DNA of 33,293 nt from Fidelibacterota bacterium (lineage in GTDB: Bacteria > Fidelibacterota > Marinisomatia > Marinisomatales > UBA1611): assembly GCA_002718655.1 (NCBI GenBank), contig PBFM01000035.1, forward strand, positions 1 through 33,293. The letters run 5' to 3'. The notes beneath the pieces are model-generated. The model was not told the origin of the DNA, did not search any database, and saw only the letters and a list, made by a program, of their open reading frames with translations. How positions within the stretch are numbered: position 1 is the stretch's first letter; each line of letters starts with the position of its first letter. Shown here piece after piece: positions 25,329-31,716 of the stretch. Both the position numbers and the translations under genes were made by a program.

Positions 25329-25960
25329 GACCCATTAAAGACTTCAACTGTCTGTGACTCTTCAATCATATAACTGCCTACTTTAGTTCGAACCAATTGA
25401 CTTAAGTGTCCAACCGTTCCAATTTTTTCAGCTATATTTTTTCCAAGCACTCTTACGTAGGTTCCTTTTGAGCATTTAACATCAAACATAATTTGTTTAG
25501 CATCATAATCAATTAGTTTAATTTCTTTAATGTTTATTGCTATCGGTTGTCTTTTAACACTTATGTTTTTTCTAGCAAGCTTATATAACCTTTGTCCATT
25601 AATTCTTTTTGCTGAATACATAGGTGGCACCTGAAGAGTTTTCCCTAAAAAGGTACTCAAGGTTTCTAACAAGGCTTTTTCTTTAAATCTTGGAACTTCT
25701 TTCGTTTTAATTATTTTCCCCTCAGGATCATGAGTGTCAGTCATACTGCCTAATGTTAATGTCGCGCAATAAGTTTTATCACTATCGCTTATCTTGCCCA
25801 GTTTCTTCGTATCCCTACCTGTTCCAATAATTAAAACACCTTCAGCAAAGGGATCTAATGTCCCACCATGGCCAACTTTTTTTTCTCCAGTTATTTTTCG
25901 GATACTTTTTACAATGCTAAATGAAGTTGGGCCTGGAGGTTTAAATATGTTTAGTATCAT
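25316..25960 (-). CDS. truB: tRNA pseudouridine(55) synthase TruB, short form
   Basis: Makes pseudouridine 55 in the T-loop of tRNAs. Catalytic core features: FKPPGPTSFSIVKSIRK (about 6-22), GHGGTLDPFAEGVLIIGTGRDTKKL with the catalytic Asp about 37-38, KTYCATLTLGSMTDTHDPEG, VPPMYSAKRINGQRLYKLAR and GTYVRVLGKNIAEKIGTVGHL. At 214 residues it lacks the C-terminal PUA domain of E. coli TruB (314 residues), but it retains the catalytic fold. Such short TruBs occur in some bacteria. It lies 2 nt after the rbfA stop and overlaps ribF by 13 nt. Confidence 0.95.
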   Translation of the reverse strand: MILNIFKPPGPTSFSIVKSIRKITGEKKVGHGGTLDPFAEGVLIIGTGRDTKKLGKISDSDKTYCATLTLGSMTDTHDPEGKIIKTKEVPRFKEKALLETLSTFLGKTLQVPPMYSAKRINGQRLYKLARKNISVKRQPIAINIKEIKLIDYDAKQIMFDVKCSKGTYVRVLGKNIAEKIGTVGHLSQLVRTKVGSYMIEESQTVEVFNGSWKS

Positions 25961-25962
25961 AA

Positions 25963-26322
25963 TTAACCATTTTTTCCCTTATTATTGATAAGGCTCATTA
26001 TTTTATCTTCATATATATGTGAATCATCGTAAATAAATCTTAAATCAGGTATCAGCTTGAGATGAATTTTAGGACCCAAATACTTTTTAAATGCCTTTCG
26101 TTTTTTGTTTATTTCTATAAAAATATTTTCCTTAGATAGGGTTGGATTTAAAACCGAATAAAAAATTTTCGCTGTTCGGAAATCAGGTGATAAATCAATA
26201 TTAGTAAAGGTTATGAATCCAAGACGAGTGAGGTCAATGTTACTTATAAGAATAGAATTGAGTATTTCTAAAATCTGTTTTTCTACTCGCTCTACCCTGC
26301 TGTAGGGTTTTTTGGAATTCAA
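25963..26322 (-). CDS. rbfA: 30S ribosome-binding factor A
   Basis: A cold-shock 30S assembly factor of 119 residues with a KH-like fold. RVERVEKQILEILNSILI (about 9-26), LGFITFTNIDLSPDFRTAKIFYSVL (about 33-57) and LGPKIHLKLIPDLRFIYDDSHIYEDKI (about 82-108) are typical. The start is TTG at 26322, whose last two bases overlap the infB TGA (TTGA), so translation is probably coupled. Neighbours infB and truB are standard. Confidence 0.93.
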   Translation of the reverse strand: MNSKKPYSRVERVEKQILEILNSILISNIDLTRLGFITFTNIDLSPDFRTAKIFYSVLNPTLSKENIFIEINKKRKAFKKYLGPKIHLKLIPDLRFIYDDSHIYEDKIMSLINNKGKNG

Positions 26323-28784
26323 TTTAATTCTAGTTTGCGCTTTATCTCGTTAATCTCGTAAACCTCAATGATATCACCCTCTTGAAATTTTTTCATACCG
26401 TCAACACCAATTCCGCATTCCAGCCCCTCTTTTACCTCTTTAGCATCATCCTTATGCCTTTTTAACGAATTTATGAGTCCTTCAACGACCATTTCACCAT
26501 CTCGCAATATTCTTGCTTTTCCATTTCTGACAATCAATCCTTCAACAACTTTACATCCAGCTATGAAACCGATTTTTGGTATTTTAAACTGAGTTAACAC
26601 TTCTGCCTTCCCTATGCTATTCTCCACTTTTTCTGGCTCTAGCATTCCCTCAAGAGCGAGAGTTAATTCTTCTACTGCCTGGTAAATAACATTATAGGTT
26701 CTAATATCCACTCCTGCTTGCTTTGCCTGAAGACGTGCATTTGAACTGACCTGAACATGGAATCCAATGATTACTGCATTGGATGCCTGGGCAAGCAAAA
26801 CATCAGACTCTGTTACCATTCCAACATTTTTATGAATAACCTTAATCCCAACTTCATCATTTTTTATTTTCTCTAATGATTCAGCTAAGGCTTCAACCGA
26901 ACCATCAACATCTCCCTTTATGATAAGTGGAAGAGTTTTTACCGAACCTTCCTTTATTAGAGAAGACATATGGTCCAATGAAAATGCCATTTTTTTCTGT
27001 TCGATCTCTCTTCTAATTCTTTGCCTTTCACCCGCAATTCTTTTGATATCCTTCTCATTATCAACGACTGCAAAAAGATCTCCTGCTTGAGGCACATTTT
27101 CCAGGCCTTGAATTTGTATTGCGTCTGAAGGACCAGCCTGCTTTAACCTAACACCCTGCTCATTCGAAATAGATCTTACTTTGCCTGGAAAATCTCCACA
27201 AATAAAAGGATCTCCAACTTTAATAGTTCCCTTTTGTATTAAAATTGTACCTACTGGCCCCAGACCTTTATCAAGTCTTGAATCAACAACAGTTCCTACA
27301 GCATTACATTCTTTATTGGCTTTTAATTCCAATACATCAGTTTCCAATAACAAGCTTTCCATCAAATCATCAATTCCATTGCCATTTTTTGCGCTTATTT
27401 CAATATCTTGGATCTTTCCTCCCCATTTTTCAACTAAAACTTCATGCTCCGAAAGTGAACGTCTTACTTTTTCAGGATCAGCACCAGGCTTGTCAATTTT
27501 ATTTATGGCTACAACCATAGGAACATTAGCAGCTTTGGTATGGTTTATGGCCTCTATTGTTTGTGGCATTACAGCGTCATCAGCTGCAACTACAAGGATT
27601 ACAATATCTGTTACCTGAGCTCCCCTAGCTCTCATTGCAGTAAATGCTTCATGGCCAGGAGTATCAAGAAAGGTCAGCTCTCTATCATTATAATCAACCT
27701 TATATGCACCTATATGTTGCGTAATTCCACCTGATTCCCCTTCAGCCACATTTGTTTTTCGAATATAATCAAGCAGGCTTGTTTTACCATGGTCAACATG
27801 GCCCATCACTGTTACTATTGGTGCACGAGGGGTAGCATTTTTTAAATCATCTTCATCAGAGTCTAATGCAAACAATTCTTCTCCAGCATCAGATAATTTT
27901 TCCGCCTTATGCCCAAAATGTTCAGCCAATAATTCAACAACATCCCAATCCATTCTTTGATTTTTTGTGACCAACATACCAAGATCTATGCATATTTGTA
28001 TAATTTCACTGGATGTAACTTCAAATATTTTTGCGAGCTCATCTACATTAGAAAACTCAGGAACTTTAATTACAGGCAAGTCTCCTACTACTTGAACTTC
28101 TTCATCTTTAGTTTTCGTTTTCTTATATGACCTTTTCTTAGACTTCGAATCCATCTTAGCCAAGATACCTTTTACCTTTGTCTTAACAGATTGCTGAACC
28201 TTTTGGTCTTGAGCTTTATTCTTACCACTTTGGTTCTTGGAATTTCCAGAACCAAGTTCATTTCTTATATCAGAGAGATTTATTGATCGGAGTTTCTTAG
28301 TGGGTTTGAATTTCTTTTTTAACTCACTGGCCTTATTTCTAGATTTTGTTTTTTCAATTCTTTTTCGCTTATCTTTTTCTTTCTTTTCTTCAAATTCTTT
28401 TTGCTTTTGGGCTACCTCATCTGTTTTGAGGAGATTCTCTTGTTCAAGACGTTTTTTTTCCTCTTCCTCTTCACGCCTTCTTTTATTTTCCTTTTTCTCA
28501 AGTTCACGCTGCTCATTCAGCGTCAGAAGTTTAAGTTTTTTTGTAGTTTTTTGTTGCTCCTTAAGTCTTGTATCATGTATTTCTCGTCGAACCTGTTCTT
28601 TTCTAAACCTTTCCACCTGCTCCTTATCCTTAGAGAATTCCTCCATGATCATTTTATGAATGTTTTCATCTACGGGAGACATGTGACTTGAAACCTCAAC
28701 ATTACGAGTTTTCAAGAAACTTAGAATATCAGTATGGGATATGTTCAATTCCTTAGCGATTTGAAAAATTCTAAGCTTAGCCAT
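26319..28784 (-). CDS. infB: Translation initiation factor IF-2
   Basis: GTPase that brings fMet-tRNA to the ribosome; 821 residues. An IF2_N domain (about 1-52: LRIFQIAKELNISHTDILSFLK) is followed by a highly charged K/E-rich linker (about 53-240) and a second IF2_N-like segment (about 243-295). The G domain has G1 GHVDHGKTS (328-336), G2 SGGITQHIGAY, G3 DTPGHEAF, and G4 NKID. The C-terminal domains II-IV include VLTQFKIPKIGFIAGCKV. The start is ATG at 28784, 3 nt after the nusA stop. The TGA overlaps the TTG of rbfA. The K/E-rich linker produces spurious Ser/Phe-rich frames on the opposite strand. Confidence 0.98.
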   Translation of the reverse strand: MAKLRIFQIAKELNISHTDILSFLKTRNVEVSSHMSPVDENIHKMIMEEFSKDKEQVERFRKEQVRREIHDTRLKEQQKTTKKLKLLTLNEQRELEKKENKRRREEEEEKKRLEQENLLKTDEVAQKQKEFEEKKEKDKRKRIEKTKSRNKASELKKKFKPTKKLRSINLSDIRNELGSGNSKNQSGKNKAQDQKVQQSVKTKVKGILAKMDSKSKKRSYKKTKTKDEEVQVVGDLPVIKVPEFSNVDELAKIFEVTSSEIIQICIDLGMLVTKNQRMDWDVVELLAEHFGHKAEKLSDAGEELFALDSDEDDLKNATPRAPIVTVMGHVDHGKTSLLDYIRKTNVAEGESGGITQHIGAYKVDYNDRELTFLDTPGHEAFTAMRARGAQVTDIVILVVAADDAVMPQTIEAINHTKAANVPMVVAINKIDKPGADPEKVRRSLSEHEVLVEKWGGKIQDIEISAKNGNGIDDLMESLLLETDVLELKANKECNAVGTVVDSRLDKGLGPVGTILIQKGTIKVGDPFICGDFPGKVRSISNEQGVRLKQAGPSDAIQIQGLENVPQAGDLFAVVDNEKDIKRIAGERQRIRREIEQKKMAFSLDHMSSLIKEGSVKTLPLIIKGDVDGSVEALAESLEKIKNDEVGIKVIHKNVGMVTESDVLLAQASNAVIIGFHVQVSSNARLQAKQAGVDIRTYNVIYQAVEELTLALEGMLEPEKVENSIGKAEVLTQFKIPKIGFIAGCKVVEGLIVRNGKARILRDGEMVVEGLINSLKRHKDDAKEVKEGLECGIGVDGMKKFQEGDIIEVYEINEIKRKLELN

Positions 28785-28787
28785 CGA

Positions 28788-30131
28788 TTACTCTTCTTCC
28801 TGATTAATTTTATCAGCATTAGAATCATCAGGGATTAATTCAGATTCAATATTCATCTCTATCTCTTCAACCTCTTCTTCGATTTCTCTTTCTATGAAGT
28901 CTTGCACAGATTCGTATAGTTTATCTAGATTATCTTCATTTACACCCTGAACCAAAAATAAATCATCCATATCAGCATCAAGCAAATCTGAAACTTGTAA
29001 AATACCTGTAGGCTCTAATTTTGCGACCAATTCTTGGTCTACATTTTCTATATTAGATAGTAATGTATTTTGATCATCTTGAATTCTTTCGTATTGCTTA
29101 ATTCCATATGCATCAATTTTATATTCAGTTATTTTGGAGGCTAGATTCACATTCATCCCATTTCTACCAATGGCTGTATCTAAACTATCATCTTCAAAAA
29201 GAGCAACGCAATATTTCTTATCATCGTCAATATAAAGCTGAATAGGCTTTGCAGGCGATAGTGCTCTTGTTAACAATATTTCAGCTTGCTCACTATGGTT
29301 TACTATGTCAATCTTTTCATTATTTAGCTCACGAACAATTGCCTGGATTCTTGATCCCCTCATACCAACACAAGCGCCAACTGGATCTATGCGTCGATCA
29401 TTAGACTTAACTATTATCTTTGCTCTTTCTCCGGGATACCTAGCGATTGCAGTTATTTCAATTATACCATCCTCAATCTCTGGAACTTCTAACTCAAAGA
29501 GCTTGTAAAGAAAATGGTTGTCACTACGGGATACAATAATGTCTGGACCCTTAGAGGTTACCTCAACTGATTTAATAACTGCACGCAGAGTTTCTCCTCT
29601 ACGATATCTTTCAAGGAAAATCTGTTCATTTTTTGGCATTCTTAGCTCAGCTTGCTCTATGTTGATGAAAATCCCATCTCGCTGAACCTGGTGAACCACT
29701 CCAATAACTATTTCGCCTATCCTATTTGCATAGTCTTCATAGATATAATTTCGCTCGACATCTCTGAGTCTTTGGGCAAAAAATTGTTTTGCAGTAGTTA
29801 CAAGTCTTCTTCCAAATACTCTAGGATCTATCACTTCCACAAAAACATCACCAATCTCAAGGTCTGCAGCATCAGGTTCTTTTTCTATTGCCTCTTCCAA
29901 TGTGATCTCAACTTTGTAATCATCAATTTCGTCTACAATGGTTTTTTCAGCATATATCTCGATCTCTCCCTTATCAAGATTAACTATGCAACTACAATTT
30001 GAGGAGTCACCATACTCTTTTTCAATTACGTATAGGAATAATTCTTCTAAAATTGTAGCGAGTTCTGACCTCTCAACGTTCTTTTCTCTAGCTATCTCAG
30101 AAAAGACTTCAATTAATTCTCTATTTACCAA
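28788..30131 (-). CDS. nusA: Transcription termination/antitermination factor NusA
   Basis: RNA-polymerase-binding elongation and termination factor of 447 residues. The N-terminal domain (about 1-125), S1 domain (about 130-200, GEIVIGVVHQVQRDGIFINIEQAELRMPKNEQ) and two KH domains (about 200-345; VGACVGMRGSRIQAIVRELNNEKIDIV, then IGRNGMNVNLASKITEYKIDAYG) are visible. A short acidic region follows, with a helix-hairpin-helix-like LEPTGILQVSDLLDADMDDLFLVQGV and a Glu-rich tail. The start is TTG at 30131, preceded by a Shine-Dalgarno AGGAG at 30137-30141 with a 5-nt spacer; no ATG fits. It follows rimP by 15 nt. Confidence 0.96.
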   Translation of the reverse strand: MVNRELIEVFSEIAREKNVERSELATILEELFLYVIEKEYGDSSNCSCIVNLDKGEIEIYAEKTIVDEIDDYKVEITLEEAIEKEPDAADLEIGDVFVEVIDPRVFGRRLVTTAKQFFAQRLRDVERNYIYEDYANRIGEIVIGVVHQVQRDGIFINIEQAELRMPKNEQIFLERYRRGETLRAVIKSVEVTSKGPDIIVSRSDNHFLYKLFELEVPEIEDGIIEITAIARYPGERAKIIVKSNDRRIDPVGACVGMRGSRIQAIVRELNNEKIDIVNHSEQAEILLTRALSPAKPIQLYIDDDKKYCVALFEDDSLDTAIGRNGMNVNLASKITEYKIDAYGIKQYERIQDDQNTLLSNIENVDQELVAKLEPTGILQVSDLLDADMDDLFLVQGVNEDNLDKLYESVQDFIEREIEEEVEEIEMNIESELIPDDSNADKINQEEE

Positions 30132-30146
30132 AACTTCTCCTAAATA

Positions 30147-30584
30147 TCATTCAAAAGAAAATGTAACAGTAGCACTTTTAATTTTTCCATATGCAAGAGA
30201 TAATTCACCGTCATTTAACTTTAGCTTAACTGAATCATCATCGGCATCAATTACTTTTCCCCTGACAGCTGTACTATCTCCATTCTCATCATATGTAATC
30301 TTTAATTCTCTATCAATGTTCTTTTTATATTGAAAAGGATGTTGAAGGGAATATTCTGGTCCAGGGGTTGAGACCTCTAGCCTAGAACCATTTGGAAAGG
30401 CAGACTCGAATTCGCTTGAATTCCTAATTTTTTTAGTCAAGTCAGCAGTGTCTTTAAGCGAAATATTATTATCAGAATCAATGACGATCTGAATATAGTC
30501 TCCCTGAGGATTTTCCTTTAAATCAATAAGAACCTGCCCAGGTTTTAAATAAGATGTTACAATGTTCTTTATGTTGTTTTTCAT
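30147..30584 (-). CDS. rimP: Ribosome maturation factor RimP
   Basis: A 30S assembly factor of 145 residues. The N-terminal domain runs about 1-75 (VTSYLKPGQVLIDLKENPQGDYIQIVIDSDNNISLKDTADLTKKIR). The motif LEVSTPGPEYSLQHPFQYKKNIDRELKI (about 68-95) is the RimP signature (usually VSSPG...). The C-terminal SH3-like part is VRGKVIDADDDSVKLKLNDGELSLAYGKIKSATVTF. The gene heads the rimP-nusA-infB set. Its ATG follows directly after a terminator-like hairpin with no Shine-Dalgarno, an unusual leader. Confidence 0.95.
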   Translation of the reverse strand: MKNNIKNIVTSYLKPGQVLIDLKENPQGDYIQIVIDSDNNISLKDTADLTKKIRNSSEFESAFPNGSRLEVSTPGPEYSLQHPFQYKKNIDRELKITYDENGDSTAVRGKVIDADDDSVKLKLNDGELSLAYGKIKSATVTFSFE

Positions 30585-30586
30585 TT

Positions 30587-30619
30587 TAAATAAAAGAAAA
30601 GCGGGTTTTCACCCGCTTT
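30587..30619 (-). terminator. Rho-independent terminator or attenuator before rimP
   Basis: On the minus strand, 9-bp arms AAAGCGGGT and ACCCGCTTT flank the tetraloop GAAA (stem 30598-30619). They are followed by a T-rich run (TTCTTTTATTT, near 30588-30598). It is 44 nt after the TPR gene stop, and the rimP ATG starts right after the T-run. It may end the TPR transcript or attenuate readthrough into rimP-nusA-infB. Confidence 0.7.
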
Positions 30620-30662
30620 CCATATCCTAAACTTACACTTCAACAAAGTATCTTACAACAAC

Positions 30663-31337
30663 TTAGCTTTTGATTTTTCCTATTATTTCTTGAGCGACCT
30701 GTTTATTCCAAGCCGTGATATTTTCGTCACTTAAAACATCATTTATGAGTACTCTTGCAGCTTCATCATTTCCTCTATTCAATTCAATCTGAGCTTTTCT
30801 TATTTTAAGCATTCGTAGGTCCTTTTTCGAATCGCATTTTCGAATTGCATTATCCATTAAATTCAATGCTTCATATAATTTTTCTTCAGATGATAAAACA
30901 TCAGCAAGCATGATCGTAGCAGAGGCAGTAAGAAAACCACTTGGTTCATCATCAATGTATTTTTTCAAATATGTCTTACATTCTTCCTTCATTCCAGAAT
31001 CAAAATTCATTTTACCAAGGTAGTAAGCAGCAATTGAAGCGCTTGGAGTGTTTTCATAATCATTGATTACTGTTTCAAGTTGAAACTTCGCAGTTGTTAC
31101 GTCTTCAGTCCCAAGGGTAATTAGGGCTTGTCCAAGTGATGCACTAGAGTCTACATCTAACTGTCCTTGCCTATTAGAAATGAGGTTAAAAGCAAGAAGT
31201 CCGGATGTTACTAATAGCGCTCCTTTCATGTAATTTGATCTATTTTGTTCAAAATGTGATTGCGCCTTATCAACTGAATCAAGAAAAGGATCACTCTCTA
31301 TATCCTTTTTTGTAATTTTCTTTTTAGGTCTAAGCAT
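30663..31337 (-). CDS. TPR-repeat membrane protein, YfgM/SecYEG-ancillary-like
   Basis: A 224-residue protein with a cytoplasmic N-terminus (MLRPKKKITKKDIESDPFLDSVDKAQSHFEQNR), one membrane segment (about 39-58, GALLVTSGLLAFNLISNRQ) and a periplasmic TPR-like region. This region contains ALITLGTEDVTTAKFQLETVINDYENTPSASIAAYYLGKMNF and AYEALNLMDNAIRKCDSK-type repeats (here LYEALNLMDNAIRKCDS). The topology matches YfgM-like proteins that associate with the Sec translocon and the folding machinery. The exact role in this organism is unproven. It lies 25 nt after tRNA-Arg(CCU) with no Shine-Dalgarno in the leader. Confidence 0.85.
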   Translation of the reverse strand: MLRPKKKITKKDIESDPFLDSVDKAQSHFEQNRSNYMKGALLVTSGLLAFNLISNRQGQLDVDSSASLGQALITLGTEDVTTAKFQLETVINDYENTPSASIAAYYLGKMNFDSGMKEECKTYLKKYIDDEPSGFLTASATIMLADVLSSEEKLYEALNLMDNAIRKCDSKKDLRMLKIRKAQIELNRGNDEAARVLINDVLSDENITAWNKQVAQEIIGKIKS

Positions 31338-31362
31338 AATTTATTCTATTTAATTTTTTTCG

Positions 31363-31434
31363 TGCCCTCGGCAGGAATCGAACCTGCATCTAATGCTTAG
31401 GAGGCACTTGTTCTATCCATTGAACTACGAGGGC
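31363..31434 (-). tRNA. tRNA-Arg (anticodon CCU)
   Basis: 72-nt minus-strand cloverleaf with perfect acceptor stem GCCCTCG/CGAGGGC, D-arm GTTC...GAAC, anticodon stem AGTGC/GCATT and loop CTCCTAA (CCU, Arg), and T-arm around TTCGATT. No encoded CCA. It lies 25 nt ahead of the TPR gene on the same strand and faces the divergent intergenic region. Its promoter would be in the 282-nt gap. Confidence 0.95.
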
Positions 31435-31546
31435 AGATTCATGATTCTCTCGTCGAGAAACAAATATTTACCTACTAATTTACGGATTTTATTCCATGAT
31501 GAAAGTGCCAATATCTTCTATTTTTTGGATGATTTTTTCCTATATT

Positions 31547-31568
31547 ATTTGTGGCATGTGCCATAAAT
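31547..31568. promoter_or_regulatory. Near-perfect palindrome with TGGCA-TG-TGCCA core
   Basis: Arms ATTTGTGGCA (31547-31556) and TGCCATAAAT (31559-31568) pair except for one G/T pair. It could be an operator for a dimeric regulator acting on the tRNA-Arg/TPR transcript or on the serine hydrolase. The regulator is not identified. Confidence 0.45.
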
Positions 31569-31681
31569 GATATTATATCCTAGGCCTTTAAACCATTATT
31601 TAATTATTGATGGCAAACTTATCATTAATGTAAATTATTATTGAGATTTAGTCGCAATACGACTTGAAATAAAATTCTCAA

Positions 31682-31687
31682 TATAAT
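31682..31687 (+). promoter_or_regulatory. Candidate -10 box for the serine hydrolase gene
   Basis: TATAAT lies 30 nt before the ATG at 31717. A transcript from it would begin near 31694. An AAGGA Shine-Dalgarno at 31704-31708 is 8 nt before the ATG. The -35 region is weak. The box overlaps an inverted-repeat arm at 31676-31683. Confidence 0.4.
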
Positions 31688-31716
31688 CCACAACCTAATT
31701 AGCAAGGATTCAAAGA

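Larger units (their letters stand above)
31435..31716. other. Divergent intergenic region between tRNA-Arg and the serine hydrolase gene
   Basis: 282 nt, AT-rich, with no ORF. It holds at least four TGGCA/TGCCA half-sites, one near-perfect 22-bp palindrome (31547-31568), a nested inverted repeat overlapping a TATAAT box (31639-31687), and a TCTCG/CGAGA pair near the tRNA end (31448-31458). It is a candidate control region for both directions. Confidence 0.6.

Noticed and set aside
28237-28691. Ser/Phe-rich plus-strand frames of 96-140 residues
   Set aside because: They are the antisense of the Lys/Glu-rich linker of IF2, so low complexity explains them.
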